Shown in pieces: positions 55,721-64,000 of a DNA stretch of 64,000 bases. The notes beneath the pieces are model-generated. The model made no database searches. It saw only the letters and a program-made list of their open reading frames with translations, and was not told where the DNA came from. The position numbers were made by a program, and so were the translations under genes. The DNA is taken from contig NZ_CP070304.1 of the NCBI RefSeq assembly GCF_016917355.1, positions 4,030,001 through 4,094,000 on the forward strand. The letters are read 5' to 3'. Position 1 is the stretch's first letter; each line of letters begins with the position of its first letter. This DNA is from Glaciimonas sp. PAMC28666. GTDB taxonomy: Bacteria; Pseudomonadota; Gammaproteobacteria; Burkholderiales; Burkholderiaceae_D.

Positions 55721-56314
55721 ATGCAGAACATATCGTTATCCCAGTCATTGTCGGATTTCCGGGTATTGATCGTACCGGGGTTAGATAACAGCGGACCGCA
55801 ACATTGGCAATCTCGCTGGCAACATCTGTTTCCAACATGCGTGCGGATCGAACAGGAACAATGGGATCGCCCAGATTTGCAAAGATGGTCACAACGTCTG
55901 CAGGAAGGATTATTTCAAAAAATGCCGGTGGACAGACCAATATTACTAATAGCCCATAGTTTTGGATGCCTGACGACGATTCATAGCACGTTAGCGCACG
56001 TTCCGCTTATAAAAGAGCGCGTCGCCGGTGCTTTGCTGGTAGCACCCGCAGACCCGGAAAAGTTTGGGATAAGCGCAGAACTGCGTGCCAGTTTGCCATT
56101 TCCATCGATCGTAGTGGGCAGTCAGAATGACCCGTGGATGGAGGCCAGCGAAACGGTCAAATGGGCGAAATTATGGGGATCTGAGTATATTGATGCAGGC
56201 GCTCTTGGGCACATTAACGCGGATTCGCAGCTCGGTGACTGGGTTGATGGGCAAGCTTTATTGGAGCGGTTGGTTCAAACCGCCGGTGCCGATAAAACAT
56301 CTAAAATAAATTAA
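55721..56314 (+). CDS. RBBP9/YdeN-like alpha/beta hydrolase
   Basis: 197 aa from MQNISLSQSLSDFRVL (55721); an in-frame start at 55691 directly follows the EAL gene. Catalytic triad candidates are Ser in LIAHSFGCL, Asp in SQNDPWM and His in LGHINADS, with the family opening VPGLDNSGPQHWQSRW. RBBP9-like proteins are small serine hydrolases without a fixed physiological substrate. Its place between ssu and cys genes suggests a sulfur-related or regulatory role (inference only). Confidence 0.88.
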   Translation: MQNISLSQSLSDFRVLIVPGLDNSGPQHWQSRWQHLFPTCVRIEQEQWDRPDLQRWSQRLQEGLFQKMPVDRPILLIAHSFGCLTTIHSTLAHVPLIKERVAGALLVAPADPEKFGISAELRASLPFPSIVVGSQNDPWMEASETVKWAKLWGSEYIDAGALGHINADSQLGDWVDGQALLERLVQTAGADKTSKIN

Positions 56315-56346
56315 TTCAAACTATGGTCGTCACTCACCATGGTTGA

Positions 56347-56365
56347 GGTGGCGCGTAACGCCACC
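56347..56365 (+). repeat. GC-rich hairpin after the hydrolase gene
   Basis: GGTGGCG (56347-56353) / CGCCACC (56359-56365), perfect 7-bp stem, loop CGTAA. No T-run directly after it, so only a possible transcript end for the ssu part. The rest of the 221-bp spacer before cysT is AT-rich and likely carries the cysTWA promoter. Confidence 0.4.
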
Positions 56366-56535
56366 GTGTCCTGCAAATAGGCCATTTTTCCGGGACCTTC
56401 GGCGGTCGATTTTGCGTTACAGCATTGCTTATGCGAAATCAGTCTATCAACATGCAAAAAAGTTAGTTCGCTTTATAACAAACAGATGCGAATATCCTCG
56501 TTCGTTAGCTGTATTTGTAATAAGGAACTGATTTC

Positions 56536-57411
56536 ATGCCCGGTCAAGCCACTTTATCTGCCCCACATTCGCTTAAATCTGCCACGCCTTTCCGGGTAAT
56601 GCCGGGGTTTCGCCTGTCCCTCGGTGTCACGCTATTTTATTTAGCGTTGATTGTGTTGATTCCGCTATCAGCGGTATTTCTCAAGACGTTCACGATGAGC
56701 TGGGCGGACTTTGTGCTCGCCGTGACATCGCCTAGAGTGATGGCGTCTTATCGGTTGACATTCGGCGTATCGCTGTTGGCCGCGCTGTTGAACGTCGTAT
56801 TTGGCGGTATCGTGGCTTGGGTGCTGGTCCGCTATTCATTTCCGGGTAAAAAACTGATTGATGCGTTGGTTGATCTGCCGTTTGCGTTGCCGACTGCGGT
56901 CGCCGGTATCGCTCTGACGGCCTTATATTCCGCCAATGGCTGGTTTGGTCGTTATCTGGAACCGTTAGGGATAAAGGTGGCTTTTACGCCTTTGGGAATA
57001 TTGGTGGCGTTGACGTTTATTGGTTTGCCGTTTGTGGTGCGCACGGTGCAGCCGGTACTGGAGGATGCCGAGCGCGAGTTAGAGGAGGCCGCCGCAAGTC
57101 TTGGTGCCAATAACTGGCAGACCTTTGCCAGAGTCATTTTCCCCACCGTATTACCGGCGTTGATGACCGGCTTTGCCTTAGCTTTCGCGCGCGCCACGGG
57201 GGAATATGGCTCCGTCATTTTTATTGCTGGCAATATGCCGATGGTCTCTGAAATCACACCCTTATTTATTATCACAAAATTGGAACAATACGACTACACC
57301 GGTGCGACCGCGATCGCCGTGGTGATGTTGACGGCTTCTTTTTTGATGCTGTTGACGATTAATGTTTTGCAGGCCTGGGCCCGCAAGCGTGGTCAATCGG
57401 AAAAAGTTTAA
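56536..57411 (+). CDS. cysT: Sulfate ABC transporter permease CysT (CysU)
   Basis: Membrane subunit of the sulfate/thiosulfate importer. 291 aa with six helices. Family segments are LPTAVAGIALTALYSANGWFG, the EAA-loop AASLGANNWQTFARVIFP, and the C-terminal FARATGEYGSVIFIAGNMPM, which is diagnostic for CysT. cysW starts 18 bp after it. Confidence 0.96.
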   Translation: MPGQATLSAPHSLKSATPFRVMPGFRLSLGVTLFYLALIVLIPLSAVFLKTFTMSWADFVLAVTSPRVMASYRLTFGVSLLAALLNVVFGGIVAWVLVRYSFPGKKLIDALVDLPFALPTAVAGIALTALYSANGWFGRYLEPLGIKVAFTPLGILVALTFIGLPFVVRTVQPVLEDAERELEEAAASLGANNWQTFARVIFPTVLPALMTGFALAFARATGEYGSVIFIAGNMPMVSEITPLFIITKLEQYDYTGATAIAVVMLTASFLMLLTINVLQAWARKRGQSEKV

Positions 57412-57429
57412 GAGAAAGTTTAAGTCGCT

Positions 57430-58392
57430 ATGAGTGCCATTCCATTAAATGACAATCCTGCAGTGAGCGCCGCACCCACTGCCTCCCGTAAAAAAGGTGT
57501 GGTTACGCTGCATGCCAAGGGTGAGCCAATTCACGTGCCGCACGCAACGCAAGAGCCATTTTGGGTGCGGTCTGTGCTATTCACGGTGGCATTGCTATTT
57601 TTGACGTTTTTTTTAGTCGTACCGTTGGTTTCCGTGTTTGTCGAGGCCTTTAAAAAAGGCTGGGAAGCCTACATTGCCGCGATCATAGAACCGGATGCAG
57701 TAAGCGCTATCAAGCTGACTTTATTAACCGCGGTGATTGCGGTTCCTCTCAATCTTGTGTTTGGTGTTTCTGCCTCTTGGGTCATCGCCAAGTTTGACTT
57801 CCGCGGCAAGAACATCTTATTGACACTGATCGATTTGCCCTTTTCCGTATCGCCGGTAATCTCCGGTTTGATCTATGTGCTGCTGTTCGGTGCGCAAGGC
57901 TGGTTTGGGCCGTGGTTGCGCGATCATGACATCAAGATTTTATTTGCTGTGCCCGGCATCGTACTGGCGACAGTATTCGTTACGTTCCCATTTGTGGCGC
58001 GTGAATTGATCCCGCTGATGCAGGCGCAAGGCAGCGAGGAAGAAGAGGCTGCATTGGTGCTCGGCGCATCCGGCTGGAAAACTTTCTGGTACGTGACTTT
58101 ACCGAATATCAAATGGGGCTTGCTATACGGCGTGATCCTGTGCAATGCACGGGCCATGGGTGAGTTTGGCGCGGTGTCGGTGGTATCCGGACACATTCGG
58201 GGCGAGACCAACACCATTCCTTTGCAAGTCGAAATTTTGTATAACGAATATAACTTTCAGGCGGCGTTCGCGGTCGCCTCACTGCTGGCATTTCTGGCGT
58301 TGGTCACATTAGCACTGAAGTCCTTTATTGAATGGCGTTTGCGGGATGAGACTTCCGGTGTGAACGCCAACAGCGCAGTGGTCCACCCATGA
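57430..58392 (+). CDS. cysW: Sulfate ABC transporter permease CysW
   Basis: Second membrane subunit; 320 aa with a polar N-terminal tail of about 45 residues (Ala/Lys-rich) longer than in E. coli CysW. Diagnostic segments are [38 protein letters not shown] (EAA loop) and [20 protein letters not shown]. cysA follows after 27 bp. Confidence 0.96.
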   Translation: MSAIPLNDNPAVSAAPTASRKKGVVTLHAKGEPIHVPHATQEPFWVRSVLFTVALLFLTFFLVVPLVSVFVEAFKKGWEAYIAAIIEPDAVSAIKLTLLTAVIAVPLNLVFGVSASWVIAKFDFRGKNILLTLIDLPFSVSPVISGLIYVLLFGAQGWFGPWLRDHDIKILFAVPGIVLATVFVTFPFVARELIPLMQAQGSEEEEAALVLGASGWKTFWYVTLPNIKWGLLYGVILCNARAMGEFGAVSVVSGHIRGETNTIPLQVEILYNEYNFQAAFAVASLLAFLALVTLALKSFIEWRLRDETSGVNANSAVVHP

Positions 58393-58419
58393 TGCAGACG
58401 ACATTATCAGGAGAATGCC

Positions 58420-59508
58420 ATGGGCATTGAAGTCAACAATATCAATAAAAAATTCGGTCAATTTACAGCGCTGAACAATGTCTCCCTAAACTTTCCGACC
58501 GGCGAGTTAACGGCACTTTTAGGCCCGTCGGGCTGTGGTAAAACAACGCTGTTGCGGATTATTGCCGGGTTGGAAGGTCAGGATTCCGGTCAGGTGTTAT
58601 TGGATGGCGAGGATGCTTCGGCCAGCCATGTGCGCGAACGTCAGGTTGGTTTCGTGTTTCAGCATTACGCGTTGTTCAAACACATGACGGTTTTTGAAAA
58701 TATCGCCTTTGGCCTTCGGGTCAAGCCACGCGCGCTCAGACCATCGGAAACCGTGATCCGCGAAAAAGTTAAACAATTGCTTGAGTTGGTGCAACTGGAC
58801 TGGTTGGCGGATCGCTATCCGCCGCAGTTGTCCGGCGGCCAGCGTCAACGGATTGCACTGGCCCGTGCCCTGGCGGTCGAGCCACGGGTATTGTTACTGG
58901 ATGAGCCTTTCGGCGCGTTGGATGCGAAAGTGCGGAAGGAGTTGCGACGTTGGTTAAGGCGGCTTCACGATGAATTGCACGTGACCAGTATTTTCGTGAC
59001 GCACGATCAGGAAGAGGCGTTAGAAGTAGCAGATCAAATCGTCCTGATGAACAAAGGAACTGTTGAACAAATCGGTTCACCGCAGGAGGTGTATGAACAT
59101 CCTGCGTCGCCTTTTGTGTATGGATTTTTGGGGAACGTTAATTTGTTCCACGGTCGCGTCAATCAAGGCGTACTGGATACCGGTGGACAGCGTTTTGATG
59201 CACCAAATCACGCCGAAGCAGATGATGTCGCCGGAATTGGCTATGTGCGCCCACATGATCTCGATATCGACCGTTATACCGCGGGTGCGGAAGGCATCGT
59301 GGTGCAGCTCAAACGGGCGCACGCGATTGGTCCGTTGGCCCAATTAGAGTTGGAACGTGATGATAATGCAGAGCTGATTGAAGCTGTTATTTCCGCAGAA
59401 CGTTTCAGACGACTTGATTTAAAAGAGGGCGAAACACTGGTAGTGCGTCCGCGTCGCTTGCATGTTTTCGTGAACCAACCTTCTCATAATAACCAGGATG
59501 CCAGATGA
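58420..59508 (+). CDS. cysA: Sulfate ABC transporter ATP-binding protein CysA
   Basis: 362 aa. Walker [11 protein letters not shown]-loop [19 protein letters not shown], signature [15 protein letters not shown], Walker [12 protein letters not shown], switch [11 protein letters not shown]-terminal TOBE-type regulatory domain follows ([13 protein letters not shown] region). AGGAGAA precedes the ATG. It overlaps the regulator gene by 4 bp. Confidence 0.97.
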   Translation: MGIEVNNINKKFGQFTALNNVSLNFPTGELTALLGPSGCGKTTLLRIIAGLEGQDSGQVLLDGEDASASHVRERQVGFVFQHYALFKHMTVFENIAFGLRVKPRALRPSETVIREKVKQLLELVQLDWLADRYPPQLSGGQRQRIALARALAVEPRVLLLDEPFGALDAKVRKELRRWLRRLHDELHVTSIFVTHDQEEALEVADQIVLMNKGTVEQIGSPQEVYEHPASPFVYGFLGNVNLFHGRVNQGVLDTGGQRFDAPNHAEADDVAGIGYVRPHDLDIDRYTAGAEGIVVQLKRAHAIGPLAQLELERDDNAELIEAVISAERFRRLDLKEGETLVVRPRRLHVFVNQPSHNNQDAR

Positions 59509-60437
59509 ATTTTCAACAATTAAGATCGATCCGGGAAGCGGCACGTTGCGGCTTTAACTTAACCGAAGTCGCGAACGTCCTGTTCACCTCGCAACCCGGC
59601 GTCAGTCGGCAGATTCGCGAGTTGGAAGAAGAGTTAGGCGTCGATATTTTTGTGCGCAACGGCAAGCGATTGATCGGTCTGACCGATCCTGGTAAGGGGA
59701 TTTTGCAGATAGTTGAAAAGCTATTGCAGGAAGCCGAAAATTTACGTCAGGCCAGCAAGGAATATTCCGGGGAAACCACCGGTACCCTGACTATCGCCGC
59801 AACACATACACAGGCGCGTTATGCGTTGCCAAGGGTGGTACAGGGCTTTCGCGCCCGTTTTCCGGATGTCCGAATCGCCTTGCAACAAAGCTCACCCGAA
59901 CACATTGCCGAATGGGTCATTTCAGGCAAGGCCGATGTGGGAATCGCAACGGAAGGCTTGTCACAATTTAAAGAACTGATCTCGTTTCCATGTTATGAAT
60001 GGAGCCACGTGGTCGTTGTGCCGCAACACCACCCGTTATTATTGGTGCAGCGGCCGATCAGCTTAAGCGATCTGGCGGCGTATCCATTGATTACTTACGA
60101 TGTCGGATTTACCGGGCGCGGGCATATCGATGCCGCGTTTCGTGCCGCGGGAATCACGCCTGACATCGTGTTGACGGCGATGGATTCCGACGTGATTCAG
60201 CAATATGTCTCACTTGAACTGGGGGTTGGAATCGTCGCAGGAATGGCATCCGAACATACCCGTCAAAACGGACTGCAAACATTGGAGGTTGCACATTTGT
60301 TCGCTCCTAATGTGACGCGGCTTGCGGTTAGACGCGGGGCATATCTACGCTCATATACGATGGATTTTATTCTCCAGTTTGCGCCGCAGTTGAAGCGGGC
60401 GGATATTCTTGAAGCCCTTCAATCAGAAACGCATTGA
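59505..60437 (+). CDS. cysB: CysB-family LysR-type regulator
   Basis: 310 aa. LysR helix-turn-helix [20 protein letters not shown] at about residues 17-36, then the effector domain. The sulfate/N-acetylserine pocket residues of CysB are conserved at identical positions: T100, T102 and Q103 in [13 protein letters not shown]. It should activate the sulfur genes when sulfur is limiting (N-acetylserine as inducer in enterobacteria). It could equally be a Cbl paralogue; a single copy is seen here. The 4-bp overlap with cysA means the regulator is made from the operon it probably controls. Confidence 0.93.
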   Translation: MNFQQLRSIREAARCGFNLTEVANVLFTSQPGVSRQIRELEEELGVDIFVRNGKRLIGLTDPGKGILQIVEKLLQEAENLRQASKEYSGETTGTLTIAATHTQARYALPRVVQGFRARFPDVRIALQQSSPEHIAEWVISGKADVGIATEGLSQFKELISFPCYEWSHVVVVPQHHPLLLVQRPISLSDLAAYPLITYDVGFTGRGHIDAAFRAAGITPDIVLTAMDSDVIQQYVSLELGVGIVAGMASEHTRQNGLQTLEVAHLFAPNVTRLAVRRGAYLRSYTMDFILQFAPQLKRADILEALQSETH

Positions 60438-60610
60438 GAAAGTCTAATCTGGGCGATCCGATCCAACCGCCATCTTTATTCATCGCAAGGTTAGCAGGTC
60501 CGTTGTGGTGGCGATTTTGAGTAAAATCCATAATTTTCCGTATATTTCTTTTTTGATAACGTTATTTGATAAAGTGGTCGGGTCAACCCGGCTTCGATGA
60601 CGTCTCCACG

Positions 60611-60616
60611 TATAAT
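60611..60616 (+). promoter_or_regulatory. -10 element before the exonuclease gene
   Basis: Perfect TATAAT 36 bp upstream of the chosen start; no good -35 at 17 bp. Confidence 0.4.
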
Positions 60617-60652
60617 CGGATGCATATAAACCACAAAATAGAAATTTTGCGC

Positions 60653-61288
60653 ATGTCCATTGACGACGTAAACATGGCGATCAAGCCGCTGGAGGCGGAC
60701 TCCCCAGACTTAATTCCGGCCTTGCTGCCCGCCTACGAAGGGATTGCGCTTGCATCAGTGAGGGTGATTCAGTCGGCGCATGACGCGGCGCTGGCGCTTG
60801 CGGCGATGATGGCGACCGATGTGATCGGCTTCGATACCGAGTCTAAACCGACCTTTAACAAGGGCGAGTTATCGGACGGTCCACATCTCATTCAGCTGGC
60901 TGCGGGAGACGCCGTTTTCTTATTTCCGATAGGGCGGGGGCATGTCAGTCCTGCATATCAAAAGGTATTGAAAACGGTACTCGAATCGCCACACATTTTG
61001 AAGGTGGGGTTCGGGCTGCGCGATGATGTGAAGCGTTTGCAACAAAAATTGGGGATTACGTCTGTCCATATTCTGGATTTATCCCGTGCATTGCGTCACG
61101 AAAGCCGTAATGATGTCGGCGCCAAAAGCGCAGTGGCCCGGTTTTTTGGCCAGCGTTTAAGAAAGTCCAAGAAGACATCTACCAGTAATTGGTCTAATTC
61201 CCCACTGTCGGACCGCCAGATCCTCTATGCTGCCGACGACGCCCAGGTTGCTCTGCGGATATACCGACTGTGGCAGAAAAGCAGCTGA
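60653..61288 (+). CDS. 3'-5' exonuclease domain protein (RNase D-like)
   Basis: About 211 aa from MSIDDVNMAIKPLEAD. The DEDDy acidic residues are visible: DxE in VIGFDTESKPTF, Asp in VGFGLRDDVKRL and YxxxD in LYAADDAQVAL. There is no HRDC domain, so it is an exonuclease-domain-only protein rather than RNase D. TATAAT at 60611-60616 suggests transcription from about 60623, so the upstream ATG codons (60566, 60620) are less likely starts. Confidence 0.86.
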   Translation: MSIDDVNMAIKPLEADSPDLIPALLPAYEGIALASVRVIQSAHDAALALAAMMATDVIGFDTESKPTFNKGELSDGPHLIQLAAGDAVFLFPIGRGHVSPAYQKVLKTVLESPHILKVGFGLRDDVKRLQQKLGITSVHILDLSRALRHESRNDVGAKSAVARFFGQRLRKSKKTSTSNWSNSPLSDRQILYAADDAQVALRIYRLWQKSS

Positions 61289-61362
61289 AATCGTTAGAAA
61301 GTGCTTCTCCGTGATATCCTTAGGCGCTTGAAAATATAAATGTCTTTTTGCTTTCAGAAAAT

Positions 61363-61845
61363 ATGCCCAGCCCCACTCTTAGCCCCGTCCCTGATATTGC
61401 CTCCGATTCAATCACTCCTGTCACTCTTGCTCCCGCTCAAAATGCTCGTATTTTGCTCAAGGATTTACAAGAAAAATTTGCTGCTTTTCGCGAATATATG
61501 CCGTTGGCGATTGGTATCGACAAACAACTGATCGCGCGTTGCCCTGAACTCAATCGCAAGGTGATGCGGATGGCGTTGGGAATGCATGTCAATTCGTTGC
61601 GTTACCTCAAGGGAATGGAAAAAGCGACAGTCAGATTTGATCTGGACGGCAATACTTCAGACGCGGTCACGGATGTTCACCGCACCCACGCTTCCGAGAT
61701 TTTGCGTGAGCGTTTCAAGAAAAATGCTGACCACCGCAAGGCCCAGCGTATCGCAGAAGAAGCGGCGCGCGTGGCTGAAGTCGAAGCACAGCAACGGGCC
61801 GAGAAGCTCAATCAGTTGACCGCTAAGTTTTCACGCAAGGGTTAA
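61363..61845 (+). CDS. ProQ/FinO-domain RNA-binding protein
   Basis: 160 aa from MPSPTLSPVPDI (61363; an in-frame TTG lies at 61348). The FinO/ProQ fold is recognisable: FAAFREYMPLAIGIDKQLIA, NRKVMRMALGMHVNSLRYLKGM and RFDLDGNTSDAVTDVHRTHA. Then comes a basic, helical C-terminus (KKNADHRKAQRIAEEAARVA) likely to contact RNA. Such proteins act as RNA chaperones for small RNAs and 3' ends of mRNAs. It follows the exonuclease gene by about 75 bp. Confidence 0.93.
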   Translation: MPSPTLSPVPDIASDSITPVTLAPAQNARILLKDLQEKFAAFREYMPLAIGIDKQLIARCPELNRKVMRMALGMHVNSLRYLKGMEKATVRFDLDGNTSDAVTDVHRTHASEILRERFKKNADHRKAQRIAEEAARVAEVEAQQRAEKLNQLTAKFSRKG

Positions 61846-62038
61846 TTGCTCCCATTGTCTGGATGAATGGGTATCACGGCTGAAAAGAAGTTTTTGCGTG
61901 TGCCTGCCTTCCAGTTGACTTCAATGCACCGGGTCGGCATGCGGGATGTAAAAGGTGCACATCGAACCGTCAGATGCGGCACCGAATCTTACTGGTCATC
62001 GCAAGCAATTAACCTCGCTTGACGCAGTAGAGGTTGCC

Positions 62039-62686
62039 TCAGACGGCAACGGCGATTTCTCGCAACACCCGTTCGAATTCGTCCGCTGGCTGGCCTCCTT
62101 GAATCAGGTAACGTTCATTGATGATTACCGCCGGGACTGAATGAATTCCGTTGTCGAGATAGAGGCGTTCTTGCGCCCGTACTTCTGTCGCGAACGTGTC
62201 CGACGATAAAATTTCTCTGGCTCTTTCGCTATTCAGGCCCACGGATTCGGCTAATGCTACCAACACGCCAGGGTCACTCGGATTTTTGCCATCGGTGAAA
62301 TAGGCCGCGAACAAAGCCCGCTTGAGTGCCATCTGTTTACCTTCCAGTTCGGCCCAATGTAGCAAACGATGCGCATTAAAGGTGTTATAGATGCGACCGC
62401 GCTGATCCATATTAAAAATAAAGCCACCTTGTGCACCGCGTTCGCGGAGCATGTTGCTGCTCTGCTCGCGCTGTTCCGGCGTTGATCCGTATTTTTCGAT
62501 CAGATGTTCATTGATATCCTGTCCTTCAACAGCCATCTGCGGATTGAGCTCGAAGGGCTGAAAATGGATGTCGACAGCGATCTCATCACCCAAACGGAGG
62601 ATCGCCTCTTGTAGCGAATTCAATCCAATCACGCACCATGGGCATGAAACATCGGACACAAAATCTATCTTCATTGGCGTTGTCAT
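62039..62686 (-). CDS. DsbA-family oxidoreductase (FrnE-like)
   Basis: 215 aa without signal peptide from MTTPMKIDFVSDVSCPWC (62686), with AAAGG about 8 bp upstream. It carries a thioredoxin-fold CPWC active site, then VIGLNSLQEAILRLGDEIAV, ELNPQMAVEGQDINEHLIEKYG and the cis-Pro region GIHSVPAVIINERYLIQGGQPADEF. This is the cytoplasmic 2-hydroxychromene isomerase/FrnE-type group of disulfide or polyketide-related oxidoreductases. An in-frame reading from 62815 overlaps the upstream gene and is rejected. Confidence 0.93.
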   Translation of the reverse strand: MTTPMKIDFVSDVSCPWCVIGLNSLQEAILRLGDEIAVDIHFQPFELNPQMAVEGQDINEHLIEKYGSTPEQREQSSNMLRERGAQGGFIFNMDQRGRIYNTFNAHRLLHWAELEGKQMALKRALFAAYFTDGKNPSDPGVLVALAESVGLNSERAREILSSDTFATEVRAQERLYLDNGIHSVPAVIINERYLIQGGQPADEFERVLREIAVAV

Positions 62687-62811
62687 GTTGTACCTTTCAA
62701 TGTGCACTTGCCGCGTGGTGTGCGGCTGTCGCTTGGTTAAGTGATGAGCGAGCATGTGTGAGTATGTGCAAAAAATTACGGGAATGCTCTGTCCGGACGC
62801 ATCGCCTCCGA

Positions 62812-63405
62812 TCAAGTTTCTTGAACCTGAACGACGATGCTGTCTGTTCGCATGGTGATAGTGCCCGGCTCAAATGTCTTTTGCCCTATTCGCAATTCTT
62901 CCGGCTTGAATGTATAAATGGGATAATTGTTTAAAACCTGCTCGGCCACGACCGCGCCCATCGCGTTGAGTTGTTGACCGTATTGTGCGCCTATACCGCC
63001 GACATCGATCTTATCAACGCTCGGGGCATCAAGCCGAATTGCTTTGGTAGGCGAATCATATTTCAAGCGACTGCTGAGGGTAATTGTCCCATTCAATGGC
63101 GTCGCTAGCAGAAGATTGCTGATGACCTTTAAGTTTAGCAAGGTAACAATGCGATTATCCGCAACATTCATCGTCAGGCGGGGGTTGCTTAAATGGACTT
63201 CAAATACCTGCGCGTACTGCAGCGTTTTTGGGAATTGTTGTTCAATCGCACGTTGTAAAACGGTTAATGGCAACGTGTAATCATTGGTCCAAACGTTATA
63301 GGCGGCGCTAGCTGTGTTCGAAGCGCTGATGCCGACGACTGAGGCGGTGCCGGTGATAGCCGTCGTTAACATCGCTTTTATGAAATTACGTCGTCTTACT
63401 TGCAT
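62812..63405 (-). CDS. Tat-exported DUF1439 protein (YceB-like)
   Basis: 197 aa. The N-terminus MQVRRRNFIKAMLTTAITG contains a twin-arginine motif (RRNFIK) and a hydrophobic stretch, with cleavage likely near ASAAYN. The mature part has DUF1439 features: YTLPLTVLQRAIEQQFPKTL, LSNPRLTMNVADNRIVTLLNL and a final beta-rich segment. In E. coli YceB is a DUF1439 lipoprotein; here it is not a lipoprotein because no lipobox Cys is seen. Confidence 0.87.
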   Translation of the reverse strand: MQVRRRNFIKAMLTTAITGTASVVGISASNTASAAYNVWTNDYTLPLTVLQRAIEQQFPKTLQYAQVFEVHLSNPRLTMNVADNRIVTLLNLKVISNLLLATPLNGTITLSSRLKYDSPTKAIRLDAPSVDKIDVGGIGAQYGQQLNAMGAVVAEQVLNNYPIYTFKPEELRIGQKTFEPGTITMRTDSIVVQVQET

Positions 63406-63759
63406 GGGATAGTCGCTTTCGGGGAGAGCATCGTTTGTAAGGTTGGGCGGCTAAAATCCGACAGGCCTTAAGTGTAATAGACATTCTGTGCGTCCGTATT
63501 GTTCGGGCACGTTCGCTGCGATGGTTGTTTTATTAATCATTTAGAGATGATTTTTCGTACCCGCTGGCGTCGTACTCGCAGTCGCCCCGAGAGACTGTAT
63601 ACTGCGGGCACAGAATATGATTAAGGCGATCGGTTTATGCATTTTTTGTTCGTCATCGCTTGGCAAATAGCTTAATTTTTTTCAGATACGACTTTCCAGA
63701 CACCAGACCATGCCAGATAACCACCGTGACCCCATTATGCTACGGAAAAAAAGCGCTAC
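63406..63759. other. Gene-free region between divergent DUF1439 gene and mnmH
   Basis: No gene is supported. AATCAT (63535-63540) / ATGATT (63547-63552) form a short hairpin followed by TTT. TATACT near 63598 could be a -10 without clear -35. Confidence 0.4.
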
Positions 63760-64000
63760 ATGAAGTATCCAGCCCTTCTTCCTTTTACCGAGATTCTGCC
63801 GCGACTAGGTGAATTTGATGCGATTATCGACGCCCGCAGCCCGTCTGAGTTTGCTGAAGACCATATTCCTGGCGCGATTAATTGCCCTGTGCTGGACGAT
63901 GCCCAAAGAGTGCGCGTTGGTACGATGTATAAGCAGGTCAATACTTTTGAGGCTAAAAAGTTAGGTGCAATGCTGATTGCCAGAAATGTCGCCGATCACA
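63760..64000 (+). CDS. mnmH: tRNA 2-selenouridine synthase (5' part only)
   Basis: Begins MKYPALLPFTEILPRLGEF at 63760 and is open to the window edge (80 codons seen). The N-terminal rhodanese domain is clear: DAIIDARSPSEFAEDHIPGA, NCPVLDDAQRVRVGTMYKQ and FEAKKLGAMLIARN. The active-site Cys and the C-terminal P-loop domain lie outside the window. SelU/MnmH converts 2-thiouridine to 2-selenouridine (via geranylation) at the tRNA wobble position. Confidence 0.93.
   Translation, partial: MKYPALLPFTEILPRLGEFDAIIDARSPSEFAEDHIPGAINCPVLDDAQRVRVGTMYKQVNTFEAKKLGAMLIARNVADH

Noticed and set aside
63535-63555. Terminator-like AATCAT/ATGATT hairpin
   Set aside because: Only 6 A-T-rich pairs, and no gene ends just upstream on the plus strand.
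1-64000. Mobile elements, CRISPR arrays, prophage, toxin-antitoxin or defence islands
   Set aside because: No transposase, integrase, spacer-repeat array, phage or defence gene was recognised.

Overview
The window reads as ordinary chromosome of a betaproteobacterium, most likely an Oxalobacteraceae-type Burkholderiales. This is an inference from gene content: acyl-CoA-binding protein, phasin, an ONFR-type ferredoxin reductase next to FdxA, an Ssu/Cys sulfur cluster with molbindins, and the lysS-prfB...recJ-rpfE-like neighbourhood. Genes are dense and on both strands. I recognise no rRNA, tRNA, CRISPR array, insertion sequence or prophage.

Layout. 1-7612: lysS (3' end outside the window), prfB with its programmed frameshift, a lipoprotein, a membrane-anchored TAXI binding protein, recJ and an RpfE/COG4255-like gene. 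7790-12077: a small unknown protein, lolC-lolD, a YihY/BrkB membrane protein and a BamE-like lipoprotein. 12257-15212: rpsO and pnp with a good promoter and clear terminators. 15368-22466: ferredoxin reductase, fdxA, a CDF transporter, pncB, an antiporter and a 2-hydroxyacid dehydrogenase. 22671-27611: acyl-CoA-binding protein, a small lipoprotein and FKBP on the minus strand, then a tightly overlapping plus-strand operon (YVTN propeller, deacetylase, fatty-acid-hydroxylase-like protein, EI24/CysZ-like protein). 27686-38569: CinA-N protein, large DUF349 protein, phasin, HDAC-like deacetylase, DMT exporter, methyltransferase, PbpG and an MFS transporter. 38925-42310: two cation:proton antiporters. 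42367-46791: IclR regulator, GH15 glucoamylase-like enzyme with a ROK sugar kinase, and diacylglycerol kinase.

46936-60437 is a 13.5-kb sulfur-acquisition island: sbp, ssuE, two ssuA paralogues, ssuD, ssuC, ssuB, two molbindin-like proteins, a degenerate EAL protein, an RBBP9-like hydrolase, cysT-cysW-cysA and a CysB-family regulator. The likely logic is as follows. Sbp with CysTWA imports sulfate. SsuABC imports sulfonates. SsuE supplies reduced FMN to SsuD, which releases sulfite. CysB switches the set on when sulfur is limiting. The right end holds an RNase D-like exonuclease, a ProQ-domain protein, a DsbA-family protein, a Tat-exported DUF1439 protein and the 5' end of mnmH/selU.

The observations that most deserve follow-up are non-coding. 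The leader of the KefB/YbaL-type antiporter (about 40439-40547) contains an 11-bp stem whose 3' arm is also perfectly complementary to the Shine-Dalgarno region, which is the architecture of a translational switch. The leader of the first ssuA (about 48800-48892) has nested stems with a competing alternative hairpin. I recognise neither as a known riboswitch class. No structure prediction or database search was run, so both are hypotheses from base pairing seen by eye.
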